Shown here one piece after another: positions 30,781-38,500 of a DNA stretch of 47,269 nt. Every line of letters begins with the position of its first letter. The stretch's first letter is position 1. Made by a program: the position numbers and the translations under genes. The stretch covers positions 1 through 47,269 of the IMG/VR virus record IMGVR_UViG_3300021338_000064. One strand, written 5' to 3'. The notes under the pieces were generated by a model, which was given only the letters and a program-made list of their open reading frames with translations, ran no database searches and had not been told where the DNA came from. This DNA comes from a virus.

Positions 30781-31284
30781 ATGACGCGCACCGCGACGCT
30801 CCTCGGGCTCCTGCTCACGGTTTCCGCTACGGCCTGCGACAACGGTTCGGGCAGCGCAGACGCGGCCCCGGAGTCGAAGGCCGAGCCGAAGCTGACCGTG
30901 GAGGAGCAGGCCGCGAAAGACGTCGTTGCGCTCGCGAAGGCGACGGGCGAGTACTTCAAGCGGACGGGCGAGTGCGTCAAGAGCATCAGGATGACTCCGC
31001 CCAACACCGAGACCTGTCGTGAAGGCTGCCTGCCGAAAGAATGGGAAGGCGATGAGTGGTCCGAACTCGGCTGGAAGCCGGATGGTCCCCGGACCACTCA
31101 CTTCGGACTCGACGTGGAAGACACCGGGGAAACGGACCTCGGAGAGCCCTATTGCATCTTGAATGCCAGCGCGTGGCTCGATGCCGACGGTGACAAGCAG
31201 TTCCGGGAGTTCTACGTGGCGGCAATCGCCGACCGTACCGGCATCTCGTCCATCAGCGCGCTCCGAACTGAGGGCGGCGACTAG
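30781..31284 (+). CDS. Putative lipoprotein (cargo in tail operon)
   Basis: A 167-aa protein from ATG 30781. MTRTATLLGLLLTVSATAC is a signal peptide with a lipobox-like end at Cys19, followed by an Asn/Gly/Ser/acidic linker. The mature part has two Cys pairs (ECVKSI...TCREGC) and a beta-rich C-terminus (HFGLDVEDTG, YCILNASAWLDADGDKQF) ending two bases before the tape measure stop, convergently. It is on the strand opposite to the surrounding morphogenesis genes, so it must have its own promoter and is likely a lysogenic-conversion gene. The function is unknown; it somewhat resembles host-type exported proteins. Confidence 0.65.
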   Translation: MTRTATLLGLLLTVSATACDNGSGSADAAPESKAEPKLTVEEQAAKDVVALAKATGEYFKRTGECVKSIRMTPPNTETCREGCLPKEWEGDEWSELGWKPDGPRTTHFGLDVEDTGETDLGEPYCILNASAWLDADGDKQFREFYVAAIADRTGISSISALRTEGGD

Positions 31285-31286
31285 GA

Positions 31287-33110
31287 CTACGCCGAGGTTC
31301 CGCCCTTGAAGTGCAGGTAGCCACGAGAGAACACCTGCCCAAGCTCGTCGGAAACCAGCTTCGAGACGCGCTGGGCGAAGTCACCCGTTGACTCGCCCGC
31401 TCGCTGCTCAGCCTTGATCTCGACCTGCACCTTCGGCTCGTAGGTGTTCGTGATCTTGTTGATCGTGGTGCCGAGTGACGGCCGCACGCCGGACAGCTTG
31501 CCGGCTTTCCCGAGGCCGGCACCGAAGTCTCGTTCGAGCAACTCAAGGGCCGTGAGGCTTTTTCCGTTGGCCGGCTTCTTCGTGTACTGGGCGCGGAGTT
31601 TGGCCTCGTCGACGCTCATCTCCATCGAGCGATAGGCATCGAGCGCGCTCTGGTAGCCCTTCTCATCGAACTCCCCAGCCTCGTCGCTCCGCCGAGAACG
31701 ACGCCGCCGCCCTCGTCGTCCGGACGACGTCGTTGACTCCTTCGCCGCCTCCTCGGCCTTCTGCCGCTTCATTCGATCGACCTGGGTTCTTCGAAGGAGC
31801 TCCCTCCTGATGATCGCCTTGGCTTCATCTCGAACTCCTTTGTCGGCGACCCAACCTCGAAGAGTGTCCTCGTCGGTCTCACCCACGCGCGTCTGGAAGA
31901 CTCCGGAGTTGAAGCCCGAGGTGTCCTTGCCAATCAGGGTCCGAGTACTGCGGTGCTTGTTCTGCGACTTCCCTCCGTTGCGCTCGTCGAGCTGGTCCAT
32001 GAAGTCGGACAGCCCTGTCATCCGCGACATGACGTCACCGAGGTGCCCCCCGACTTTGATGAGCGCGGGGATGGCCGCGATGATGGCGGCCGCGAGAACC
32101 CCCCACGGCCCAGCGGCCGCGATGGTGGCTGTCTTCATAGCCGCGAGGGCGGGCAACAGGATGAGGATGGCATTCTCCGCGCCGCCCATCGCATCCGCTG
32201 TCTCACCTAGCACCTCCGTGAGCTTGAGGATGAACTTCATCATGGTGGCCACAATGGGAGCGAGTTGCTTCCCAGCCCTGATGATCCGGTCGATCCACTG
32301 GGCAACGCCCTGCCGTATCAGCCGGTCGTTCGTCCGAATCAGCCGTCGAAGCCGCTCCATCCACTTGCGGATCATGGGCATGAGGCCAACCGCAACACTT
32401 TGAACTAGGCCCCTCACCATCGCAGTGGTGCGCTCGAGGTCGTCGTTGAAGTTCTCACTCTCCGCCGCGGCCTCGTTCGACATCACGAGACCCAAGTCGC
32501 GGGCCTCCTGTCTCATGGCCGCCATGCCCTCGCTGCCCTGGTTCAGCAGCGGGATCAACTCCGCGCCCGACCGGGAAAACAGCTTCATCGCGAGGGCGGT
32601 CTTCTGCGCCCCATCCGGCATGATCGAGAACTTGTCCGCGACCAACGACATCACCTCGCTCAGGTCGTTCGACTGAACCCTGGGATCGTCGAGCGAGACC
32701 CCCAGCTGCTCGAACGCCTCCGAGGCGGGTCCGACTCCCTTCGTAGTGGCGTCGTTGAGCCCCCGGGCGAGCGCCTGGAGGCCGGTCTTCATCGTCCCGA
32801 CGTCGCTGCCGGAGAGCTTCGCCGCGTGGCTGAACTCCTGCACGGCCTCCGCCGTGAGCCCGAGCTTGCGGGCATCTTTGGCGGCCTGATCACCAATGTC
32901 AGCGACCCCCTTCACCAGGGCGCCTGCGCCGGCCGCAGCACCAACAGCGGCAACCCCAACCGTCTTGAAGGTCCGTCCCAGACCCTGCCCCACAGCCACC
33001 GCGCGCTTCATGTTCCGGCGCGCGCCGGCGATGCGCTTGTCCCAACGGGCGAGCGCGGCGTCGTCGGTCTTGAATCCCAGGCGGGCGATGAGTTCTCGGA
33101 CCGTGGTCAT
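31287..33110 (-). CDS. Tail tape measure protein
   Basis: A 607-aa protein from ATG 33110. The N-terminus (VRELIARLGFKTDDAALARW, then helical KRAVAVGQGLGRTFK) and the segment GDQAAKDARKLGLTAEAVQEFSHAAKLSG are typical of phage tape measures (residues in two parts in the family). Two hydrophobic stretches (about 280-345) are expected for the membrane-channel role. A basic RRGRRRRSRR tract occurs near 463. Length suggests a tail of moderate length, by the usual rule of about 0.15 nm per residue. It follows the chaperone frameshift pair, as expected. Confidence 0.88.
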   Translation of the reverse strand: MTTVRELIARLGFKTDDAALARWDKRIAGARRNMKRAVAVGQGLGRTFKTVGVAAVGAAAGAGALVKGVADIGDQAAKDARKLGLTAEAVQEFSHAAKLSGSDVGTMKTGLQALARGLNDATTKGVGPASEAFEQLGVSLDDPRVQSNDLSEVMSLVADKFSIMPDGAQKTALAMKLFSRSGAELIPLLNQGSEGMAAMRQEARDLGLVMSNEAAAESENFNDDLERTTAMVRGLVQSVAVGLMPMIRKWMERLRRLIRTNDRLIRQGVAQWIDRIIRAGKQLAPIVATMMKFILKLTEVLGETADAMGGAENAILILLPALAAMKTATIAAAGPWGVLAAAIIAAIPALIKVGGHLGDVMSRMTGLSDFMDQLDERNGGKSQNKHRSTRTLIGKDTSGFNSGVFQTRVGETDEDTLRGWVADKGVRDEAKAIIRRELLRRTQVDRMKRQKAEEAAKESTTSSGRRGRRRRSRRSDEAGEFDEKGYQSALDAYRSMEMSVDEAKLRAQYTKKPANGKSLTALELLERDFGAGLGKAGKLSGVRPSLGTTINKITNTYEPKVQVEIKAEQRAGESTGDFAQRVSKLVSDELGQVFSRGYLHFKGGTSA

Positions 33111-33112
33111 GG

Positions 33113-33864
33113 CTACGTGAGGAGTGCTGCGAACTCTGGGTCAATGGGAGGAGGGCGATTCGACGCTTCGGCCTGCTGGGCCGCCTGGTAGTCGAGGAGG
33201 TCGTTCGCCGTTGCGACCTCTTCGAGCGTCCAGCTCTCCTTGATCTCGGCGAGCTGCGCGTACTTCTCCGCGACCAGCCTCCAGATCGGGTAGTAGTCGG
33301 GCCCGCCCGGAACCGTGATCGACGGAGGGGGCTCTAGGCTGGTGAAGCCTCCGCCGCCGGGTCCCCGGTAAGGAGCCCGGCGGAAGTAGGGCCCAGGTTG
33401 ACCATGACCACCCTCCACAGCAGCTCGAGCTGGTGCATCGGATGCTTCTCCATCCGCGGCCCGACGATGTCGAAGTAGGTCTCCACGTCTTCGATGGCGA
33501 CGCGTTCGACACCCGGCGTCGGGGTCTCCACGTGTCCAATCACGGCGATACGGATCGCGCGTTCGAGGTCCTCCGCACTCACGGACTCGACCAGGTCGTC
33601 CAGCGTGACGCCGAGGATGGACAGCACGGTCGTGACCACCTCGGCGTCGCCATGCTTCTCGAGGGCGCTCTTCACTCCCCCCTCTTCTTCGCTGAGCATG
33701 CTGGCAACGAAGTCCCGGGCGGAGTCGGACGACGCCAACGCCTTGAACAGAGGACCGAGAACCCGCAGTCCGAGGGTCTTCAGGCGCAGCGCCACAAACG
33801 GGTCTACGCGCCGAATCCAATACTTCTCGCCGTCCACTGTGACGGCGTGCGTCTTCTGAGCCAT
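33113..33864 (-). CDS. Tail assembly chaperone, -1 frameshift long form (GT-like)
   Basis: A predicted 250-aa fusion: residues 1-159 are those of the short form, then after a -1 slip at 33394-33388 reading continues as YFRRAPYRGPGGGGFTSLEP to the stop at 33113. The downstream frame has no start codon of its own near the junction. Its tail (GGPDYYPIWRLVAEKYAQLA, EEVATANDLLDYQAAQQ) is clearly protein-like. The product stops two bases before the tape measure ATG. The arrangement is that of lambda G/GT. Confidence 0.75.
33334..33864 (-). CDS. Tail assembly chaperone, short form (G-like)
   Basis: A 176-aa protein from ATG 33864. DGEKYWIRRVDPFVALRLKT and a helical body are typical of contractile-phage tail chaperones encoded between tube and tape measure genes. 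Codons 158-159 form a canonical -1 slippery heptamer, so part of translation should continue into the longer form. Known role: binding the tape measure before tube assembly; not in the virion. Confidence 0.8.
   Translation of the reverse strand: MAQKTHAVTVDGEKYWIRRVDPFVALRLKTLGLRVLGPLFKALASSDSARDFVASMLSEEEGGVKSALEKHGDAEVVTTVLSILGVTLDDLVESVSAEDLERAIRIAVIGHVETPTPGVERVAIEDVETYFDIVGPRMEKHPMHQLELLWRVVMVNLGPTSAGLLTGDPAAEASPA
33388..33394 (-). promoter_or_regulatory. -1 ribosomal frameshift site GGGCCCT
   Basis: On the minus strand the zero-frame codons are CTG-GGC-CCT, so the heptamer is phased X-XXY-YYZ (G GGC CCT) exactly as required. After slipping, the tRNAs re-pair with GGG and CCC. It lies 18 codons before the zero-frame stop. 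Confidence 0.75.
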
Positions 33865-33866
33865 GG

Positions 33867-34331
33867 CTACTCTCTGTTCTCCGCTGCGAGTTCGAGGCCC
33901 ATCAGGACCCCGGTGACGCCCACCAGCAGCAGGCGCCAGTTGTAGAGGGGTTCACCGCCACCAATGGCGGGGACCTGCGCAGGCGCTGACATGATGCAGG
34001 CCTGAGCGGATGCCATCTTCGAGCCGCGGTGCGACGCGACGAATGGCGCGAACGGGATGCCCGCGGCGTTCTTCTGCGTCGTCCTCACACCCCACAGGTA
34101 TGTGTTGGACTTCGAGCCGCGGGTGAGGACGAGGTCGACGGTGTAGACCTCTTTCGAGTTGCGCGTCACGAGCTTCGTGACGCTGACGTTGCCGTCGATG
34201 CCCTGCTCGACAGCGACGTCGTCCTCCTGGTGCTTCGACGGCGAGAAGAACGCCTGGCCCGCGGGGAATCCCTGGATCCGGTGGGCACCGAAGACAAGGA
34301 ACAGCTCTCTGGGGTCGGTGACTGTAATCAT
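33867..34331 (-). CDS. Tail tube protein
   Basis: A 154-aa protein from ATG 34331. Beta-rich, with FGAHRIQGFPAGQAF, EDDVAVEQGIDGNVSVTKLV, TVDLVLTRGSKSNTYL; this is the pattern of DUF3277-type structural (tube) proteins of XM1/Pam3-like phages. It sits between sheath and chaperone genes, the standard place for the tube. Confidence 0.75.
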   Translation of the reverse strand: MITVTDPRELFLVFGAHRIQGFPAGQAFFSPSKHQEDDVAVEQGIDGNVSVTKLVTRNSKEVYTVDLVLTRGSKSNTYLWGVRTTQKNAAGIPFAPFVASHRGSKMASAQACIMSAPAQVPAIGGGEPLYNWRLLLVGVTGVLMGLELAAENRE

Positions 34332-34346
34332 GGTCCGTAGCTCCTC

Positions 34347-35648
34347 CTAGACGACGCCGCCGATGGTCAGCTGGCCCGCCGTGTCGACCTCGTTGACCGG
34401 CGTGCGGATCGAGGCTTTCCATTCAATGCCCAGCACACGCCGGGCGGAGATGTCGCTCTCTGGGACTTCGGCGGGGAGCGTGACCTCCACCGAGTCCTCG
34501 AGCACAAGGCTGGTGTTGCGACGGATCTCGACCTCGATGCGGTCGGCGATGATCTGCAGCTCGTCGAAGCCGACCTTCTCCATCCCTTGGAATAGGTCGA
34601 GCTTCCCGGCCTCGATGTCGTTGTCGATTTTGTCGCCCCCGCGCACGAGGTCGACCCACATACCGGCCGCCGACATCTTGCCCTCGAACGCCGTGGGCTG
34701 AACGCCCATCGTGATGAGGTGACCGACTCGCTTCGCACGCATGGCCTCGACCTCGTCGTAGGAGAGCGAGTCCGACGGGACGTCACGAAGCGTCTGCCAT
34801 GCCCAGTTGGTTGAGCCGGGCGTCTTCGGGAGCTGCTTGCCCAGGAGGGCCGCGTCGAAGTAGTCCGCGTCGCTGCTCTTGTAGAGCAGCATGGTGCGCG
34901 AGCGCTGGAGGGCGAGCAGCTGAGACGCAATGTCGGTGTCGAGCGCCGGGTTGAGGATGTCCGCGTCGTCGGTCTGCCCGACGAAGATCGCCCGGGCGGA
35001 CTGCACCCACCGCGATGCCTCGAGAAGGTCCGGGGTGGTGCGGTCGTCGCTGAGGGCGGCATACCAGCTCTGGTCGTACTCGCGAATCGCCTGGAGCTCG
35101 GTGTAGGCCCCGACGTTCGCCGTGGTCTCCACGCCCGTCAGGACGTCGCTCGGGCTCACGAGAGTCCCTGTGGTGAAGGCCTGCCCGCTGTTGTCGGCGG
35201 TCACGGTGTACTGGTCCGTGCTCACCGGCGCTGCGGTCACGGGCTCGCCGAGAGCGTTGATCGCCGCGACAAGCCCATCGCGAATGGCCGTGGCAGTATC
35301 CCCAGACGCGCTGAAGGTTGCGGCCGCGCCGTTGACGGGATGCGTGTAGGCGCCATCCCCCGCGCCACCGACCGTGAAGGTCTCGACCTGGGCGACCGCG
35401 ACCTCTCGACGACCGACGACCAGCGACGGAGGCCGGAACTCCTGCCCCATCATGACGTCGAACATGCCGACCACGGCGGAGCTCGAGCTGAAGCCAACGT
35501 CGAGCAGAGCCTGCCTGGTTGAGAATGTCCGCGTGCGCTCCGGATAGAGACTGTGCTCGCTCATGAGCATCGGCTTCCCGAAGCTGTCTCGCGGGGTGCG
35601 AGACGTGTCGAAGGCGATCGCGTTGCGGATGTAGTTCGCGTGGGTCAT
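34347..35648 (-). CDS. Contractile tail sheath protein (DUF3383-like)
   Basis: A 433-aa protein from ATG 35648. It has a beta-sandwich insertion (EVAVAQVETFTVGGAGDGAY through residue about 170), then the alpha/beta core with SWYAALSDDRT, SRAIFVGQT-like text, TMLLYKSSDADYFDAALLGK, and the C-terminal EIRRNTSLVLEDSVEVTLPA; these are features of the DUF3383 sheath family. Presence of a sheath shows that this is a myovirus. A single tube gene follows. Confidence 0.85.
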   Translation of the reverse strand: MTHANYIRNAIAFDTSRTPRDSFGKPMLMSEHSLYPERTRTFSTRQALLDVGFSSSSAVVGMFDVMMGQEFRPPSLVVGRREVAVAQVETFTVGGAGDGAYTHPVNGAAATFSASGDTATAIRDGLVAAINALGEPVTAAPVSTDQYTVTADNSGQAFTTGTLVSPSDVLTGVETTANVGAYTELQAIREYDQSWYAALSDDRTTPDLLEASRWVQSARAIFVGQTDDADILNPALDTDIASQLLALQRSRTMLLYKSSDADYFDAALLGKQLPKTPGSTNWAWQTLRDVPSDSLSYDEVEAMRAKRVGHLITMGVQPTAFEGKMSAAGMWVDLVRGGDKIDNDIEAGKLDLFQGMEKVGFDELQIIADRIEVEIRRNTSLVLEDSVEVTLPAEVPESDISARRVLGIEWKASIRTPVNEVDTAGQLTIGGVV

Positions 35649-35655
35649 GTGGTCC

Positions 35656-36465
35656 TCAGCAGAGCGAGCCAGTCACCTGGGCAGTGCGGACCCACGGGAC
35701 GTTCGCCGCAGCGGTGCCCGTGAGACCAAAAAAGAAGTCCTGCGCTACGCGACTCGCGTGGGCGTCGCCGATGAGCGCGGTGATGTCGTTGGGCGCGGCG
35801 CTCCGGGTGCCGACCACGCCGCCAGCACGAAGCGTCGCGCGCGTTACCCTGAAGCCGAGGGAGACCTCGAGGCGGTCCGCGTAGCCGCGGGCGTGCTCGT
35901 CCGGGAGCTGGGAGTCGGTCTCGACCTGCACACGTAGAGTCAACTCGCGAGGCAGGATGACGGTGTCGAGGATCGCCTCGCGGAGCGTCTCCCGTTGAAG
36001 CCCCTCGGAGACCTCGACGTGGAAGTGTTCGCGCCCTGCGACGCCGTCGACGAGCAGAGCCGCATCCGACTCGGGGTCGTTCGCGATGGTGAGACCTGAG
36101 CTGTTGAGCGTGGCCCGCATCGCGTCGCGGATCTCGGTCGGCGTTGCGCCGGGAGCAGGCTCGACGGTGTAGGGGGTGCCCTCGTCGTCTTGTGCCATCG
36201 CGTCGAAGATGCGCACGTCGTACGAGGAGAATCCGGCCTCGAGCACGGTCAGCCGGTCCTGCATGACCTGCGAGGAACGGCGGCTCTCGGGCAGTCCAAG
36301 CGCACGCGGTCCAGACGTGATCTTCAGAACCGCGAACGGGCGCGCGGGCTGAGGGGCATCGGGCGCGGCCCAGTAGACCTGCCCGTCGGGGAGCTCGGTC
36401 ACGTCGCGCACCCACACCCGGAGCGCTTCCTGAATCGTCGCCCAGTCGTGTACGGGAGCGACCAT
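35656..36465 (-). CDS. Neck/tail-completion protein (LIC_12616-like)
   Basis: A 269-aa protein from ATG 36465. It begins DWATIQEALRVWVRDVTELP and PARPFAVLKI, typical of tail terminator/neck proteins found directly before the sheath in this phage group. A central region with a repeated beta domain (about 100-175) appears inserted. Functional assignment is by position and N-terminal pattern. Confidence 0.6.
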   Translation of the reverse strand: MVAPVHDWATIQEALRVWVRDVTELPDGQVYWAAPDAPQPARPFAVLKITSGPRALGLPESRRSSQVMQDRLTVLEAGFSSYDVRIFDAMAQDDEGTPYTVEPAPGATPTEIRDAMRATLNSSGLTIANDPESDAALLVDGVAGREHFHVEVSEGLQRETLREAILDTVILPRELTLRVQVETDSQLPDEHARGYADRLEVSLGFRVTRATLRAGGVVGTRSAAPNDITALIGDAHASRVAQDFFFGLTGTAAANVPWVRTAQVTGSLC

Positions 36466-36824
36466 CAGCGACCCCTCCGCACGGCAAGGCCGCTGTAGTA
36501 CGCGCCCTGGTCCAAGGACGGGTCGACGCGGCGAACCTCCCAGTCTTGCCCCTCGTGCTCGATGATGTCGCCAGGCTGCGCGCCATCAACGGTGGCCACG
36601 GCCATCGGAGAATCCGCCCACCACTGGATCGCGCCCCTTGTCCGGTCGCCCTCCTTGAGCCGCACCACCTCGTTCGCCGGAGCAGCCCGCACGACCATGC
36701 GCACGGTTCGTTCCTCCTCGGGCCCGTGCTGTGGGAACCCGTTGACGTAGGTGGTCGAACCCGGGCGCCGGACGGTCTTGTCCTTCCCGAGTCGGCGGAT
36801 CGTGCCGCTGAGGTTGATGTTCAC
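36465..36824 (-). CDS. Head-tail connector / neck protein
   Basis: A 119-aa protein. GTG 36824 overlaps the preceding stop (GTGA); the longer in-frame extension is not protein-like. The beta-barrel-like text (TVRMVVRAAPANEVVRLKEG, then PGDIIEHEGQDWEVRRVD) resembles small head-closure proteins. It is placed between the gp10-like protein and the tail completion protein. Confidence 0.6.
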   Translation of the reverse strand: MNINLSGTIRRLGKDKTVRRPGSTTYVNGFPQHGPEEERTVRMVVRAAPANEVVRLKEGDRTRGAIQWWADSPMAVATVDGAQPGDIIEHEGQDWEVRRVDPSLDQGAYYSGLAVRRGR

Positions 36825-37330
36825 GGCACGCCTCCGATGTGGACCTTGTGTCGAATCGAGGCCAGCAGTTGCCCCGTATCGATCAGCGGGTTGCCGTCCC
36901 CGCCGACGAATGAGGCCGCCTTGTCCCCGCCGAGGGTGCTCGCTTTCTTGCGCTTGGTGCCCTCGGCGAGAGGCGGCCAATCTGAGCGGCCATCGCGGAC
37001 CGTCTTCTGCACCTTCTGTTGGGCGAACTCTCCCAGCAGTCCAAGACCACGACGAGCATTCGCGCGGCCCTCGAGGATGGGACCGAAGTAGACCTTGTCC
37101 GCAAACTTGGCGATCTCGTTGGCCTGCTCGTCGATGGTCGTCGAGAGGAACGGGCGCGACGGAACACCGAGGCCGAACTCATGGAACGCGCCAACCTGCG
37201 CAGTGGAGAGCCCCCCATCGTGCTGCTGGTCGTCGTGGATCCCCACCGTCACGTGGCTGCGAGCCGCGAGCTTGAGCTCGGCGCGGATCTTCTTCCACCC
37301 CAGGTCCCGGTCTTCGACGCCGTCTCTCAC
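36821..37330 (-). CDS. HK97 gp10/virion morphogenesis-like protein
   Basis: A 169-aa protein from GTG 37330 (GTGA overlap). SHVTVGIHDD, GAFHEFGLGVPSRPFLST and a C-terminal PLIDTGQLLASIRHKV are the hallmarks of gp10-like/phage virion morphogenesis proteins, which act in head-tail joining or tail completion. The family consensus E(F/Y)G..PaRPFl and D-TG-L--Si are visible. Confidence 0.85.
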   Translation of the reverse strand: MRDGVEDRDLGWKKIRAELKLAARSHVTVGIHDDQQHDGGLSTAQVGAFHEFGLGVPSRPFLSTTIDEQANEIAKFADKVYFGPILEGRANARRGLGLLGEFAQQKVQKTVRDGRSDWPPLAEGTKRKKASTLGGDKAASFVGGDGNPLIDTGQLLASIRHKVHIGGVP

Positions 37331-37677
37331 AGGGTGAGCACTCCCCCCACGAACTGCCCCTGGCACAAAGCCAGGTAGCGCTGCCCGTAGATCGTGGTCT
37401 GCAGTTCGGTGACGGTCGGAGACACCGCGTAGGCGACCTCGACGTCCCCTACCTTCTCCTTGGTCACGTGGCCCTTGTCCCCGTCCTCGCCGGTGGATCG
37501 AGGCGCTCGCTTCAGGTAGTGAGCGGCCAGCATCGCGTGCGCGTCGCTGGCATCGTCACCGAAGGCCTCGAGGCCAATCTCGCGCTGACTGTGCCGCAAC
37601 CAGTACTGCAGGTCCCGAGCATCGAACGCGTCGAACTCGGGGGGCAGGTCAGCAATGGTTGCGTAGCGTTGGGCCAT
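37327..37677 (-). CDS. DUF4054-type head-tail adaptor
   Basis: A 116-aa protein from ATG 37677. LPPEFDAFDARDLQYWLRHS and GDDASDAHAMLAAHYLKR match the DUF4054 pattern of neck adaptor proteins that bind below the portal. Four-base overlap with the gp10-like gene. Confidence 0.75.
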   Translation of the reverse strand: MAQRYATIADLPPEFDAFDARDLQYWLRHSQREIGLEAFGDDASDAHAMLAAHYLKRAPRSTGEDGDKGHVTKEKVGDVEVAYAVSPTVTELQTTIYGQRYLALCQGQFVGGVLTL

Positions 37678-37680
37678 GAT

Positions 37681-37956
37681 TCAGCCTTCGCGGTCTTCGG
37701 TCTCGTCCGGAGGGTCGTTGGCAGCCTCTTCGTCGGCGCTCACTTCGATGCGGCCAGCGTCCGCGACTCGAAACACCGACTCGGCGCCCTCCCAGATGTC
37801 TCCGGACTCGAGAGCAGCCTTCACAGGGGGAAAGCGCTTGGCCTTCTCCCAGTCCTGCCCCTCGAGCTCGCACTCGCCTGCGATGGTCTTCGGTGAGCCA
37901 TCGCTGCCAGTGAACCCGTGGGAGAAACCCGGACGGCAGTAGAGCGAGACCAGCAT
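37681..37956 (-). CDS. Hypothetical structural-module protein
   Basis: A 91-aa protein from ATG 37956, overlapping the upstream gene by one base (TGATG). N-terminal beta text (MLVSLYCRPGFSHGF) and a very acidic C-terminus (DEEAANDPPDETEDREG). Not recognised; located between capsid and neck genes, so possibly a small head or adaptor component. Confidence 0.65.
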   Translation of the reverse strand: MLVSLYCRPGFSHGFTGSDGSPKTIAGECELEGQDWEKAKRFPPVKAALESGDIWEGAESVFRVADAGRIEVSADEEAANDPPDETEDREG

Positions 37957-38396
37957 CAGCCCGCCATCTTCAGCGGCCGCTGCGGGGCCGGCTTGCCGTC
38001 GACATCGGTGGTGACGTCATGCAGTTGCTCCTCGAGCGCCTTCACAACGTGCTGCCAGTCCTCGCCCGCGCCCTTGAGCTGGGTCTCCCACTGGCGCAGC
38101 GGGCCCACCTCGGTGGTTCGCTTGACCAGCGACAGGGCCTCGCGGGGGTTGGAGTCCTTGACGAGATGGAACTCGCCTTTGCCTCCCTTGCCCTTGATCT
38201 CGCTGAGCTGGCCGGTGGAGATCAGGTGCTTGGTCCCCGCCGAGTCTTTGACCGCGGCCCACTCGTCGTCGGTGAGCGTGTTGACGCCTGGCCGCAGCGC
38301 GACCTCCTTGCCCCGTTCTTTCGAACCGAGGATGCGAATGCCGATGTGCTCTCGGCCGAGCTTGGGGTCGACGGTTCCGTGGTAGTCGAGCTGCAT
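37956..38396 (-). CDS. Hypothetical structural-module protein
   Basis: A 146-aa protein from ATG 38396 (MQLDYHGTVDPKLGREH start). The longer frame upstream is not protein-like. The N-terminal 50 residues resemble a small beta domain, and the rest is helical and charged. No family assigned. It follows the major capsid gene by about 100 bases and precedes neck proteins. Confidence 0.65.
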   Translation of the reverse strand: MQLDYHGTVDPKLGREHIGIRILGSKERGKEVALRPGVNTLTDDEWAAVKDSAGTKHLISTGQLSEIKGKGGKGEFHLVKDSNPREALSLVKRTTEVGPLRQWETQLKGAGEDWQHVVKALEEQLHDVTTDVDGKPAPQRPLKMAG

Positions 38397-38500
38397 GGTG
38401 GGTCTCCGTGAAAAGGTGGCCCCGCCGTCCGCACACACGGGGGGCCGAGAAAGGAACTTGGTGCCCGGGGGTGTGCGCCTCCCCGGTCAGGTGTTCGGAC

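Noticed and set aside
33113-33820. 235-aa separate gene upstream of the tape measure
   Set aside because: Its first half is a shadow of the chaperone gene; only the part after the slippery site is protein-like, so it is the frameshift extension.
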